This document shows positions 37,140 through 46,272 of a stretch of DNA of 64,000 bases, in pieces. The notes beneath the pieces are model-generated. The model saw only the letters and a program-made list of their open reading frames with translations. It was not told where the DNA came from and did no database searches. Made by a program: the position numbers and the translations under genes. Positions within the stretch are counted from its first letter, which is position 1. Every line of letters begins with the position of its first letter. Origin of the DNA: Vallicoccus soli (GTDB lineage: Bacteria > Actinomycetota > Actinomycetes > Motilibacterales > Motilibacteraceae); NCBI RefSeq assembly GCF_003594885.1, contig NZ_QZEZ01000008.1:1-64000 (forward strand), read 5' to 3'.

Positions 37140-37931
37140 TCACCGCAGGGCGGCGACCACCGCGGTGAGCAACGGCGCGACCACGAGGGCGGGCAGGAGG
37201 TCCCCCACCGGCACGGGGCGCACCCGGAGCAGGCGCAGCGCGACGCCGACGAGCAGCAGGCCGCCGACCGCGGTCAGGGCCGCGACCGAGGACTCGGGGA
37301 CGACGCCGCCGACGAGCGCGCCCACGGCGGTGAGCCCGCCCTGCACGACGAGCACGACGAGGGCGGAGGCGGCCACGCCCCACCCGAGGCTGGCCGCGAA
37401 GGCCACGGACGCGAAGCCGTCGAGGGTGGCCTTGAGGGCGAGCTGGTCGATCCCGCGCCCCAGCCCGTCGGACAGCGACCCGAGGACCGTCAGCGGGCCC
37501 ACGCAGAAGACGAGCGAGGCGGTGACGAAGCCCTCGACGAAGCGGGCCCGCGCAGCCTCGCCCGCGGCCCCCTCGCCCGCGGCCCCCTCGCCGGCCCCTG
37601 CGCCGGCCCCGCCCCCGGCGAGCCGGCGCTGCACGAGGGCGCCGAGCCCGTCGAGGCGGTCCTCGACGCGCAGCAGCGAGCCGGCGACGCCGCCGACCAC
37701 GAGCGAGCCGAGGACGACGAGCACCGGGGCGCTGGCGCCGACGGCCGCGCGCAGCGCCGGGTCGAGCACGGCCACGGCGCTGAGCGCCGCGACGAGGAGG
37801 GTCACGAGCCCCAGCGCGTCGGTCACGACCGAGCGGGTGCGCTCGGGGAGCCGGTGGCCCAGGGCCACCCCCAGCGCCGAGCCGGCGAGCACCGTCGCCA
37901 CGTTGAGGGCCGTCCCCGTGCCGACCGGCAC
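37140..37931 (-). CDS. DUF554 membrane protein
   Basis: A 263-residue membrane protein of the DUF554 (YdfK/YqgA-like) family, of unknown function. About seven hydrophobic segments; typical stretches are GTALNVATVLAGSALGVALGHRLPER, FVEGFVTASLVFCVGPLTVLGSLSDGL and KATLDGFASVAFAASLGWGVA. A Gly-Glu-Ala repeat (GAGAGEGAAGEGAAGE) interrupts a cytoplasmic loop and comes from a near 15-base duplication. GTG 37929-37931 is preceded by AGGAGG at about 9 bases on the minus strand. Confidence 0.85.
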   Translation of the reverse strand: MPVGTGTALNVATVLAGSALGVALGHRLPERTRSVVTDALGLVTLLVAALSAVAVLDPALRAAVGASAPVLVVLGSLVVGGVAGSLLRVEDRLDGLGALVQRRLAGGGAGAGAGEGAAGEGAAGEAARARFVEGFVTASLVFCVGPLTVLGSLSDGLGRGIDQLALKATLDGFASVAFAASLGWGVAASALVVLVVQGGLTAVGALVGGVVPESSVAALTAVGGLLLVGVALRLLRVRPVPVGDLLPALVVAPLLTAVVAALR

Positions 37932-38192
37932 CGGCCACCTCCTCCTGCCGCCCGTGGCAGCGCTGCGTCGTCGCGCGGCGACCCACCGGGAACGCTCCCG
38001 GCCGGACGGGGCCCGCGCGGCGCCCGGCCTTCCCCCGCGGGGCCCGTGGTCGTAGTCTTCGGCCCCTGGACGTCGGGGGGCACGTCGGGGGACATGATGC
38101 CGGACCCGCGCCCGCTGCCCGGCCGCACCCGTGCTGCCGGGCGGTGCGCCGCCGTGCTGCGGCGTGCGCAGAACCGACCGCGAGGAGGACCG

Positions 38193-38798
38193 GTGCCCCG
38201 ACCGCCCGTCACCGTGCGCGAGGCCGTCCCCGACGACCTGCCCGACCTCGTCGCGCTGTGGCACGAGGTGCGCGCGGCCGCCGGCAGCGCCCGGGCGGGC
38301 CTGCCGCTGCCCTCGGACGAGGCGGTGCTCGCCCTGCTGGCCCGCGCCCGCGCCGACGAGGCGGTGCACGTCGACGTGGCGGTGCTCGGCGGCGCGGTCG
38401 CCGGCGTGCTCGTGACCGGACGGGCGCCCGCCTCGCTGGGCGCCGAGCTGCTGGGGCGCCCGCCGGTGCTCGAGGTGGCCTGCCTGCACGTGCGCGAGGC
38501 GTGCCGGCGCCAGGGGGCGGGGCGCGCGCTGCTCGCCCGCGCCGCCGAGCTCGCCGAGCGCTGCGGGACGGGCGGGCTCGTGGCCGACGTCCCCGCGCAG
38601 CACCGCGACGCGCAGCGCTTCTACGCGCGGCTGGGCTTCGCGCCCGGCCTGGTGCGCCGGGCGGCCGCCCTGCCCGCGCTGCGCCGTGCGCTGGCGCCGG
38701 CCGAGCGCTCGGCCGCGGTCGGGGACCTGCTCGCCCGCCGCCGCGGCGGCCGGGCCCGCCGCGCAGCCCGCCCCGCCGGCCCCGCCGGCCTGGACTGA
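38193..38798 (+). CDS. GNAT-family N-acetyltransferase
   Basis: A 201-residue GNAT protein. VTVREAVPDDLPDLVALWHEVR is the first strand and helix, LEVACLHVREACRRQGAGRALLARAAELA is the acetyl-CoA binding motif A (R/Q-x-x-G-x-G/A), and DAQRFYARLGFAPG is motif B. The last 40 residues are Arg/Ala-rich and outside the fold. Acceptor substrate unknown. GTG 38193 follows GAGGAGG. It ends 48 bases before polA. Confidence 0.82.
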   Translation: MPRPPVTVREAVPDDLPDLVALWHEVRAAAGSARAGLPLPSDEAVLALLARARADEAVHVDVAVLGGAVAGVLVTGRAPASLGAELLGRPPVLEVACLHVREACRRQGAGRALLARAAELAERCGTGGLVADVPAQHRDAQRFYARLGFAPGLVRRAAALPALRRALAPAERSAAVGDLLARRRGGRARRAARPAGPAGLD

Positions 38799-38833
38799 GC
38801 ACAGCGCGGCCCTCGACCGTCGGTGGCGGCGCC

Positions 38834-38839
38834 TACGAT
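38834..38839 (+). promoter_or_regulatory. -10 element of leaderless polA promoter
   Basis: TACGAT with exactly 7 bases to GTG 38847. An upstream in-frame GTG at 38823 would place this hexamer inside the coding region, so 38847 is preferred. Confidence 0.6.
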
Positions 38840-38846
38840 CCCTGTC

Positions 38847-41627
38847 GTGACGCCCCCCGCCGCCAGCGCCCCCAGCACGTCCCGACCCCGCTCCCGCGCG
38901 CGCAGCGGCGCGTCCGCGCGGGCGGCGGCCGCCCCGGCTCCGCGGCCGGACGACGGGCGCTCGCGCCTGCTGCTGCTCGACGGGCACTCGCTGGCCTACC
39001 GCGCCTTCTACGCGCTGCCGGTGGAGAACTTCTCGACGACGACGGGCCAGCCGACCAACGCGGTCTACGGGTTCACCTCCATGCTCATCAACGTGCTGCG
39101 CGACGAGGCGCCGACGCACGTGGCGGTGGCCTTCGACGTCTCGCGCACCACGTTCCGCAACGAGGCCTTCGCGGACTACAAGGCCAACCGCACGGCGAGC
39201 CCCGACGCGTTCCGCGGGCAGGTGGCGCTCGTCAAGGAGGTCCTGGAGGCGCTGCGCATCCCCGTCGTCGAGGCGGAGGGCTACGAGGCCGACGACGTCA
39301 TCGCCACGCTCACGACCCGGGCCGAGGCCGAGGGCTACGACGTCCTCGTCTGCACCGGCGACCGCGACGCCTTCCAGCTCGTCTCCGAGCGCACCACCGT
39401 GCTCTACCCGGTGCGCGGGGTGTCCGAGCTGTCCCGCATGACGCCCGCGGCGGTGCAGGACAAGTACGGCCTCAGCCCGACGCAGTACCCCGACTTCGCG
39501 GCGCTGCGCGGCGACCCCAGCGACAACCTGCCCAAGATCCCCGGCGTGGGGGAGAAGACCGCGGCCAAGTGGGTCGTGGAGTTCGGCTCCCTCGAGGCGC
39601 TCGTCGACCGGGTCGACGAGGTCAAGGGCAAGGCGGGCGAGGCGCTGCGCGCCCACCTCGCGCAGGCGGTCACCAACCGCCGGCTCACCGAGCTCGTGCG
39701 CGAGGTGCCCATCGACGAGCAGCCCGGCGACCTCGCGGTGCGCCAGTGGGACCGCGAGGCGGTGCACGAGGTCTTCGACGCGCTCGAGTTCCGGGTCCTG
39801 CGCGACCGGCTCTACGAGACCCTCACCGCGGCCGAGCCGGAGGCCGACGAGGGCTTCGAGGTCACCGGCGGCGCGCTCGCGCCCGGCGAGGTCGCGGCGT
39901 GGCTCGCGCAGCACGCGCCGGCGGGGGCGCGCACCGGCGTGCACGTCGTGGGCCACTGGGCGCGGGGCACGGGCGACGTCCACGGGCTCGCGCTGGCCTC
40001 GGCGGACGGGCACGGGGCGTACCTCGACCCCGCCGCGCTCACCCCCGAGGACGACGCCGCGCTCGCGGCCTGGCTCGACGACCCCTCGCGGCCCAAGTGC
40101 CTGCACGACGCGAAGGGCCCGCTGCACGCGCTCGCCGCGCGCGGCTGGCCGGTGCGGGGCGTCACGAGCGACACCGCGCTGTCCGCCTACCTCGTGCGGC
40201 CGGACCAGCGCTCGTACGACCTGGCGGACCTCACGCTGCGCCAGCTGCGCCGGGAGCTGCGCAGCGAGGCCGACGGCGGTGGGCAGCTCTCCCTCGACGG
40301 CGGCGACGAGGACGACCAGGTCGAGGCCGCCGTGGTGCGGGCGCGCGCCGTGATCGACCTCGCCGAGGCGCTGGACGCCGAGCTCGAGCGCACCGGCGGG
40401 AGCCGGCTCCTCGCGGAGGTCGAGCTGCCGCTCGTCGACGTCCTGGCGCGGATGGAGCGCACGGGCATCGCGGTCGACGACGCGCACCTGCGCTCCCTCG
40501 AGGACCACTTCGCCGACCAGGTCAAGGCGGCCGCCGACGCGGCGTACGAGGTCATCGGCAAGGAGATCAACCTCGGCTCGCCCAAGCAGCTGCAGGTGGT
40601 GCTCTTCGACGAGCTCGGCATGCCCAAGACCAAGCGCACCAAGACGGGCTACACGACCGACGCCGACGCGCTGCAGGCGCTCCACGCGCAGACCGGGCAC
40701 CCGTTCCTCGCGCACCTGCTGCGGCACCGCGACGCCTCGCGCCTGAAGCAGACGGTCACCGGCCTGCTCGAGACCGTGGCCGACGACGGGCGCATCCACA
40801 CGACCTTCAACCAGACGATCGCCGCCACCGGCCGGCTCTCCTCCACCGACCCCAACCTGCAGAACATCCCGATCCGCACCGAGGAGGGCCGGCGCATCCG
40901 CGAGGGGTTCGTCGTGGGCCCCGGCGGCGGGGTGGCGCTCATGACGGCCGACTACAGCCAGATCGAGATGCGGATCATGGCGCACCTGTCGGAGGACGCG
41001 GGGCTCATCGAGGCGTTCCAGTCGGGGGAGGACCTGCACGCCTTCGTCGCGTCGCGGGTCTTCGGGGTCCCGCCGGCCGACGTCGACCCGGAGCAGCGCG
41101 CCAAGATCAAGGCGATGTCGTACGGCCTGGCGTACGGGCTGAGCGCGTACGGCCTCTCCGGCCAGCTCGGCATCGGGCGCGACGAGGCCTCGGCGCTCAT
41201 GGCGGAGTACTTCGAGCGCTTCGGCGGCGTCCGCGACTACCTCCGGGCGGTCGTCGACCGGGCCCGCACGTCGGGCTACACCGAGACCATCCTCGGGCGC
41301 CGGCGCTACCTGCCCGACCTCACGAGCGACAACCGCCAGCGGCGCGAGATGGCCGAGCGGATGGCGCTCAACGCCCCGATCCAGGGCTCGGCCGCCGACA
41401 TCATCAAGGTCGCCATGCTGCGGGTCGACCGCGCGCTGCACGAGGGCGGCCTCCGCTCGCGCCTCCTCCTGCAGGTCCACGACGAGCTCGTGCTCGAGGT
41501 GGCCGACGGCGAGCAGGCCGGCGTCGAGGAGCTCGTGCGCCGCGAGATGGGCGCCGCCGCCGAGCTGTCGGTGCCCCTCGACGTCTCGGTCGGCTGGGGG
41601 CGCACCTGGCACGAGGCCGGGCACTAG
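38847..41627 (+). CDS. polA: DNA polymerase I
   Basis: Pol I (926 residues) fills gaps and removes RNA primers. The 5' nuclease domain starts LLLLDGHSLAYRAFYALP and has EADDVIATL and GDRDAFQLV. The middle domain lacks the Asp-x-Glu motif needed for 3'-5' proofreading (the segment reads HVVGHWARGTGDVHGLALA). The polymerase domain has motif A DYSQIEMRIMAHLS, motif B RAKIKAMSYGLAYGLSAYGL and motif C VHDELVLEV. Motif B has Tyr where E. coli has Phe762, as in M. tuberculosis PolA. A disordered Arg/Ala/Pro N-terminus of about 35 residues precedes the nuclease. Confidence 0.97.
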   Translation: MTPPAASAPSTSRPRSRARSGASARAAAAPAPRPDDGRSRLLLLDGHSLAYRAFYALPVENFSTTTGQPTNAVYGFTSMLINVLRDEAPTHVAVAFDVSRTTFRNEAFADYKANRTASPDAFRGQVALVKEVLEALRIPVVEAEGYEADDVIATLTTRAEAEGYDVLVCTGDRDAFQLVSERTTVLYPVRGVSELSRMTPAAVQDKYGLSPTQYPDFAALRGDPSDNLPKIPGVGEKTAAKWVVEFGSLEALVDRVDEVKGKAGEALRAHLAQAVTNRRLTELVREVPIDEQPGDLAVRQWDREAVHEVFDALEFRVLRDRLYETLTAAEPEADEGFEVTGGALAPGEVAAWLAQHAPAGARTGVHVVGHWARGTGDVHGLALASADGHGAYLDPAALTPEDDAALAAWLDDPSRPKCLHDAKGPLHALAARGWPVRGVTSDTALSAYLVRPDQRSYDLADLTLRQLRRELRSEADGGGQLSLDGGDEDDQVEAAVVRARAVIDLAEALDAELERTGGSRLLAEVELPLVDVLARMERTGIAVDDAHLRSLEDHFADQVKAAADAAYEVIGKEINLGSPKQLQVVLFDELGMPKTKRTKTGYTTDADALQALHAQTGHPFLAHLLRHRDASRLKQTVTGLLETVADDGRIHTTFNQTIAATGRLSSTDPNLQNIPIRTEEGRRIREGFVVGPGGGVALMTADYSQIEMRIMAHLSEDAGLIEAFQSGEDLHAFVASRVFGVPPADVDPEQRAKIKAMSYGLAYGLSAYGLSGQLGIGRDEASALMAEYFERFGGVRDYLRAVVDRARTSGYTETILGRRRYLPDLTSDNRQRREMAERMALNAPIQGSAADIIKVAMLRVDRALHEGGLRSRLLLQVHDELVLEVADGEQAGVEELVRREMGAAAELSVPLDVSVGWGRTWHEAGH

Positions 41628-41651
41628 CCCGGCGGCGGGCGGGAGCGGGAG

Positions 41652-41674
41652 GGCCGGCGCCTAGCGCGCCGGCC
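41652..41674. terminator. Bidirectional terminator behind polA
   Basis: Inverted repeat GGCCGGCGC / GCGCCGGCC with a 5-base loop containing the stop codon of the convergent glycosyltransferase gene. Confidence 0.6.
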
Positions 41675-42440
41675 GGCGCTCCTGCAGGTCCGCGGCGATC
41701 TTGGCGAGCACGGCCCGGTCCACCGGGTCGCGCTCGCCGAGGCCGAAGAGCCCGTCGAGCGCCGCGTCGTCGAACGCGCCGTTCGTGATGGTCGGCAGCT
41801 GCGCGCGGCGGTAGTAGTGGTAGTCGCAGAGCACCTGGTCGACGTGGCGCACGGCGAACGGGTGCCGCAGCACGATGCGCACGACGAGGTCCCAGTCGAC
41901 GAGCCGGTGCAGCTCCTCGTCGAAGCCGCCGACCTCGTCGACCACCCAGCGCCGGTGGACCATGACGTTGGTGTCGATGGTGTTGTGCCGCAGCAGCGCC
42001 GCGGGGTTGTACGGCGGCGAGGACGTGCGCCGGGCGACGACCCGGGCGTCCCCGGGCGGGCCGTCGAGGAGGAACAGGTGCCGCCCGCAGTAGGCGAGCA
42101 CGTCCTCCTCGCGCAGCTCGGACACCATGACCTCGAGGAACTCCGGGGACCACGTGTTGTCGGTGTCGAGGTAGGCGACGAGCTCGCCGCGCGCGGCCGC
42201 GAGCGCGGCGTTGCGGGCCGCGGAGACGCCGCGCGCCGGCTGCGCCAGCACGCGCAGCCGCGGGTCGGCGACGCTCGCGAGCAGGTCGGCGGTCCCGTCG
42301 GTCGAGCCGTCGTCGACGACGACGAGCTCGAGGTCGGGCATGCTCTGCCCGAGCACCGAGTGCACGGCGCGGGGGAGCAGCGCCGCCCGGTCGCGGGTGG
42401 GCATCACGACGGTGACGAGGGGCGCGCGCTCCTCGCTCAC
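41661..42440 (-). CDS. Family 2 glycosyltransferase
   Basis: A 259-residue GT-A glycosyltransferase. Nucleotide-sugar binding strand VTVVMPTRDRAALLPRAVHSVL, then VVVDDGSTDGT and the metal-binding Asp-x-Asp in VAYLDTDNTW, with the acceptor-side segment GGFDEELHRLVDWDL. It has no membrane helix, so it is probably a soluble or peripheral enzyme acting on a cell-surface glycan or glycolipid. GTG start in a GTGA overlap with the preceding gene, so it is co-translated with the ATP-grasp-like protein. Confidence 0.88.
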   Translation of the reverse strand: MSEERAPLVTVVMPTRDRAALLPRAVHSVLGQSMPDLELVVVDDGSTDGTADLLASVADPRLRVLAQPARGVSAARNAALAAARGELVAYLDTDNTWSPEFLEVMVSELREEDVLAYCGRHLFLLDGPPGDARVVARRTSSPPYNPAALLRHNTIDTNVMVHRRWVVDEVGGFDEELHRLVDWDLVVRIVLRHPFAVRHVDQVLCDYHYYRRAQLPTITNGAFDDAALDGLFGLGERDPVDRAVLAKIAADLQERRPAR

Positions 42441-43537
42441 GCGGTCGCCCCCGCGGTCCCCGTCGGGGCGGGGTCGAGCCCGAGCAGCCGCGCGAACGCT
42501 TCGTCGAAGCGCGGCCAGAAGGAGCCGTGCTGCTCCGGCACGCCCATCCGCTCCGCCGTGTCGAGGAAGTGCCAGCGCCCCCGCGCCCCGAGCTGCGCGT
42601 CGACCCGCTCGCCGACGACCGCCGTCGGGTAGACGTTCACGTCCGTGACGAACGGGCGCCCGTCGCCGGCCCGCCGCACGTGGTCCACGCAGAACCAGTC
42701 GAGCCCGAGCACCTCTCCCACCCTGCGCACCTGCTCCTCTTCCTCGTCGGTCATCACGTACGTCGGCTCGTGCCCCTCGAGGGTGCCGAGCCCCACCTCC
42801 CACGCGCTGCTGCTCACCACGTCGCCCGGGTGGACCGTGCCGAGCAGGTGGAAGGTGCGGTAGCGCCGGTGCAGCCCGTCCGGCCCGCGCGCGTCGACGT
42901 AGGCGAACGCGCGGTGCCCGGGGGCCAGCGGCGGACGGTACGGCACGAGCTCCTTCGCGCTCGTCTGGCCCGGGCCCTTGACGACCACGAGGTCGCCCGC
43001 GCGCGGCTCCGGGTCGGGCACGCTGACGCCCGCGTCGCGGAGCCGGGCGAAGGTCCCCGCCCGGTGGTAGGCGTCGTACGCGCCCAGCGGGTTGAGCACC
43101 GGCGCGCCGGGCCGCGCCCGGGCGAGCATCCGCTCCAGCGCCGGGCGGACCTCCGGGGCCACGGGGTCCTGGGTGTGCACCCACAGCACGTCGGCGCCCT
43201 CCGGCTCGTCCACGACGGCGTGCACCAGCCGGCTGCGCTCGTTGACCCAGAAGGCCGTGACCGGGCTGAAGCGCGTCCCGCGCACCGGGCCCTCGAGCAG
43301 GCAGAGCCGCACCGGCTTGCCCGCCGCCGCCCGCGCGTGGCGCCGCCGGCGGGCCGCGGTGAGCGGGCCGGGGCCGTACCCGATGCGCGACGGCGGCACC
43401 CCCGCGGCGAGCCAGCCGAGCGGCTGCAGGGGGGAGGCGTAGCGGCGCAGCCGCCAGCCGAGCCGGGAGTCGAGGCGGTCGCCGAGCCCCCACGGCAGGC
43501 GCGTGTCCCGCACCTGCTCCGACCACACCCACCGCAC
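42437..43537 (-). CDS. ATP-grasp-like protein of unknown function
   Basis: A 366-residue protein I recognise only loosely. VVVKGPGQTSAKELVPY resembles the ATP-grasp lysine/glycine region, and FVTDVNVYPTAVVGE resembles the metal-binding Asp-x-Asn strand of that fold. RTFHLLGTVHPGDVV and LDWFCVDHVRRAGDG fit the preceding strands. ATP-grasp enzymes ligate a carboxylate to an amine, thiol or hydroxyl; the substrate here is unknown. It sits with a glycosyltransferase (GTGA overlap), suggesting a surface-polymer or small-molecule tailoring step. GTG 43535-43537 is supported by GGGAGG 9 bases upstream. Confidence 0.6.
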   Translation of the reverse strand: MRWVWSEQVRDTRLPWGLGDRLDSRLGWRLRRYASPLQPLGWLAAGVPPSRIGYGPGPLTAARRRRHARAAAGKPVRLCLLEGPVRGTRFSPVTAFWVNERSRLVHAVVDEPEGADVLWVHTQDPVAPEVRPALERMLARARPGAPVLNPLGAYDAYHRAGTFARLRDAGVSVPDPEPRAGDLVVVKGPGQTSAKELVPYRPPLAPGHRAFAYVDARGPDGLHRRYRTFHLLGTVHPGDVVSSSAWEVGLGTLEGHEPTYVMTDEEEEQVRRVGEVLGLDWFCVDHVRRAGDGRPFVTDVNVYPTAVVGERVDAQLGARGRWHFLDTAERMGVPEQHGSFWPRFDEAFARLLGLDPAPTGTAGATA

Positions 43538-43611
43538 CCGCCCGGACCTCCCGCCGCACCGACCCCGCACCTGCACCTCCGCCGCCCCTCCGCTGCCCCG
43601 CCGGGGCCCTC

Positions 43612-44436
43612 CTACGCCGCCGGCAGCTCGCAGCGGAAGACCGCGGTGCCGGGGACCAGCCGCCCGCGCAGCGGGCTCCAGCCGCCCCACGTCGTGGTGC
43701 GCCCCGCCGGCCACTCCGGCTCGACGAGGTCGACGAGGCGGAACCCGGCGGCGACGACGTCGCGCACGTGGTCCCCGACCGTCCGGTGGTGCTCGGAGTA
43801 CGTCGCGCGCCCCGCCGCGTCGAGCTCGACGTACGGCGTCCGGTCGAAGTAGGACGACGTCACCCGCAGGCCCCCGGGCCCGGGGTCGTCGGGCAGGCAC
43901 CACCGGACGGGGTGGGTCACCGAGAACACCCAGAGCCCGCCGGGGCGCAGCACCCGGGCCACCTCCCGGTGCACGGTGCGCGGGTCCGCGACGAAGGGCA
44001 GGGCGCCGTACGCCGAGCAGGCCAGGTCGACGCTCGACGTCGCGAGGGGGAGGGCGCGGGCGTCGGCCTGCACGAGCGGCACGGGGACGCCGGTCTCGGC
44101 GTCGAGCCGGCGCGCCGCGGCGAGCATCCCGGCCGACACGTCGACCCCGACGGCGTCGCAGCCGCGGCTGCGCAGCCAGCGCGCGCCCTGGGCGGCGCCG
44201 CACCCCACCTCGACGGCGCGGCGCCCGGCCACCGGCCCGAGCAGCCCGGCGTCCTGCTCGGCGAGCCCCTCGGGGCCCCACACCAGGGCGACGTCGCCGA
44301 GGTCGGCGCGGTGCTCCGCGAGGTACGCGCCCGCCTCGGCGTCCCACCAGCCCCGCGCCGCGGCCGCGGCCTCGGCGGGGTCCACGTCGGTGCGCGCGAC
44401 GCCGGCCGGCGGGCCGGGCGGCGGGGGAGCCTCCAC
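43612..44436 (-). CDS. Class I SAM-dependent methyltransferase
   Basis: A 274-residue methyltransferase. SAM motif I RAVEVGCGAAQGARWLRSRG, acidic motif CDAVGVDVSAGMLAAARRL, motif III region DLACSAYGALPFV and RVLRPGGLWVFSVTHPVRW. A Pro-rich N-terminus (VEAPPPPGPP) and the segment ARGWWDAEAGAYLAEH precede the fold. I chose GTG 44434-44436 because TAACCT lies exactly 7 bases upstream on the minus strand; the frame stays open for a further 250 bases that show no family similarity. It precedes the ATP-grasp-like gene by 75 bases. Substrate unknown. Confidence 0.85.
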   Translation of the reverse strand: MEAPPPPGPPAGVARTDVDPAEAAAAARGWWDAEAGAYLAEHRADLGDVALVWGPEGLAEQDAGLLGPVAGRRAVEVGCGAAQGARWLRSRGCDAVGVDVSAGMLAAARRLDAETGVPVPLVQADARALPLATSSVDLACSAYGALPFVADPRTVHREVARVLRPGGLWVFSVTHPVRWCLPDDPGPGGLRVTSSYFDRTPYVELDAAGRATYSEHHRTVGDHVRDVVAAGFRLVDLVEPEWPAGRTTTWGGWSPLRGRLVPGTAVFRCELPAA

Positions 44437-44443
44437 CGGGGCG

Positions 44444-44449
44444 AGGTTA
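44444..44449 (-). promoter_or_regulatory. -10 element, leaderless, of the methyltransferase gene
   Basis: Minus-strand TAACCT followed by 7 bases and GTG 44436. It removes an 84-codon N-terminal extension that would otherwise overlap the rpsA promoter. Confidence 0.5.
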
Positions 44450-44523
44450 GTGGCAGGATCCGGAGCGGCCGACGGCGCCGCGGCAGCCGGGGCGGGCCCG
44501 CGGGGACCGGTGCGGACCCCGCG

Positions 44524-44553
44524 TTGACCCGGCCTGCGCGCGCGCCGTACGCT
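44524..44553 (+). promoter_or_regulatory. rpsA promoter
   Basis: TTGACC (44524-44529) and TACGCT (44548-44553) with an 18-base spacer, the best -35/-10 pair in the window. It gives a leader of about 155 bases before rpsA, long enough for the autoregulation known for ribosomal protein S1 genes. Confidence 0.75.
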
Positions 44554-44714
44554 GGTCGACGCGCCACGGGTCTGCGCGTCCTCGGACGGAGCGGGCCGCG
44601 CTCGTAGGTGTCGATCGTCGTCCCCGCCCTCGCGGACCCACGGCCCCGGCAGGTTACGGAAGGGCCCGTCGCGCGCGCCCGACGACACCTGTCCGCAACG
44701 GAGTCCCCCAGCAC

Positions 44715-46196
44715 ATGACGGCCAGCACCGACGCCCCCTCGATCGCCACGACGCCCACCGTCGCGGTGAACGACATCGGGTCCGAGGAAGACTTCCTCGC
44801 AGCGATCGACCAGACGATCAAGTACTTCAACGACGGCGACATCGTCGAGGGGGTCATCGTCAAGGTCGACCGCGACGAGGTCCTGCTCGACATCGGCTAC
44901 AAGACCGAGGGCGTCATCCCCTCGCGCGAGCTGTCGATCAAGCACGACGTCGACCCCAACGAGGTCGTCGCCGTCGGCGACGAGGTCGAGGCCCTGGTCC
45001 TCCAGAAGGAGGACAAGGAGGGCCGGCTCATCCTGTCCAAGAAGCGCGCCCAGTACGAGCGCGCCTGGGGCACGATCGAGAAGATCAAGGACGAGGACGG
45101 CATCGTCGAGGGCACCGTCATCGAGGTCGTCAAGGGCGGTCTCATCCTCGACATCGGGCTGCGCGGCTTCCTCCCGGCCTCGCTCGTGGAGATGCGCCGC
45201 GTGCGCGACCTGCAGCCCTACGTGGGCCAGAAGCTCGAGGCCAAGATCATCGAGCTCGACAAGAACCGCAACAACGTGGTCCTGTCGCGCCGCGCCTGGC
45301 TCGAGCAGACCCAGTCCGCGGTCCGCCAGAACTTCCTGACGACCCTGCAGAAGGGCCAGGTCCGCTCGGGCGTCGTCTCGTCGATCGTCAACTTCGGCGC
45401 CTTCGTCGACCTCGGCGGCGTCGACGGCCTCGTGCACGTCTCCGAGCTGTCCTGGAAGCACATCGACCACCCCTCCGAGGTCGTCGAGGTCGGCCAGGAG
45501 GTCACGGTCGAGGTCCTCGACGTCGACATGGACCGCGAGCGGGTCTCGCTGTCGCTCAAGGCGACGCAGGAGGACCCGTGGCAGCAGTTCGCCCGGACCC
45601 ACCAGATCGGCCAGGTCGTCCCCGGCAAGGTCACCAAGCTCGTGCCGTTCGGCGCGTTCGTGCGCGTCGACGAGGGCATCGAGGGCCTCGTCCACATCTC
45701 CGAGCTGGCCGAGCGCCACGTCGAGATCCCCGAGCAGGTCGTCCAGGTCGGCGACGAGATCTTCGTCAAGGTCATCGACATCGACCTCGACCGCCGGCGC
45801 ATCTCGCTCTCGCTCAAGCAGGCCAACGAGGGTGTGACCGGCGACGCCGAGTTCGACCCGACCCTCTACGGCATGGCCGCGTCCTACGACGCGCAGGGCA
45901 ACTACATCTGGCCGGAGGGCTTCGACCCCGAGACCAACGACTGGCTGCCCGGCTACGAGCAGCAGCGCGAGGAGTGGGAGCGGTCCTACGCCGAGGCGCA
46001 GGCCCGCTACGAGGCGCACCGCAAGCAGGTCGAGGACTCCCGCGCGGCCGAGGCCGAGGCGGCGAGCACCGGCACCCCGGCGGCGTCCTCGGGCCCGGCC
46101 CCGTCGACGTACTCCTCGGAGTCGCCCGAGGCGAGCGGCACGCTGGCCTCGGACGAGGCCCTCGCCGCGCTGCGCGAGAAGCTCACCGGCGGCTGA
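44715..46196 (+). CDS. rpsA: 30S ribosomal protein S1
   Basis: S1 (493 residues, actinobacterial four-domain form) binds mRNA on the 30S subunit. Four S1/OB repeats begin near residues 36 (GDIVEGVIVKVDRDEVLLDIGYKTEG), 122 (GIVEGTVIEVVKGGLILDIGLRGF), 210 (GQVRSGVVSSIVNFGAFVDLGGVDG) and 295 (GQVVPGKVTKLVPFGAFVRVDEGIEG). The tail after residue 390 is disordered and acidic (Glu/Ala/Ser). ATG 44715 has GGAG about 12 bases upstream. Its own promoter and terminator flank it. Confidence 0.98.
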   Translation: MTASTDAPSIATTPTVAVNDIGSEEDFLAAIDQTIKYFNDGDIVEGVIVKVDRDEVLLDIGYKTEGVIPSRELSIKHDVDPNEVVAVGDEVEALVLQKEDKEGRLILSKKRAQYERAWGTIEKIKDEDGIVEGTVIEVVKGGLILDIGLRGFLPASLVEMRRVRDLQPYVGQKLEAKIIELDKNRNNVVLSRRAWLEQTQSAVRQNFLTTLQKGQVRSGVVSSIVNFGAFVDLGGVDGLVHVSELSWKHIDHPSEVVEVGQEVTVEVLDVDMDRERVSLSLKATQEDPWQQFARTHQIGQVVPGKVTKLVPFGAFVRVDEGIEGLVHISELAERHVEIPEQVVQVGDEIFVKVIDIDLDRRRISLSLKQANEGVTGDAEFDPTLYGMAASYDAQGNYIWPEGFDPETNDWLPGYEQQREEWERSYAEAQARYEAHRKQVEDSRAAEAEAASTGTPAASSGPAPSTYSSESPEASGTLASDEALAALREKLTGG

Positions 46197-46240
46197 GCAG
46201 CAGCACCCGCACGACCCGCGGCCCCTCCGCGGCGCACGTC

Positions 46241-46272
46241 GAGCCCCCGTCCGGTCCGCCGGGCGGGGGCTC
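46241..46272 (+). terminator. Terminator after rpsA
   Basis: 14-base stem GAGCCCCCGTCCGG / CCGGGCGGGGGCTC with one G-U-type pair and loop TCCG, 45 bases behind the rpsA stop. Confidence 0.75.

Noticed and set aside
38823-38846. Earlier GTG start for polA
   Set aside because: It would overlap the -10 element TACGAT at 38834-38839; GTG 38847 has the 7-base spacing seen at other genes.
44437-44688. 84-codon N-terminal extension of the methyltransferase
   Set aside because: No similarity to the fold, antisense to the rpsA promoter region, and a -10 element lies immediately before GTG 44436.
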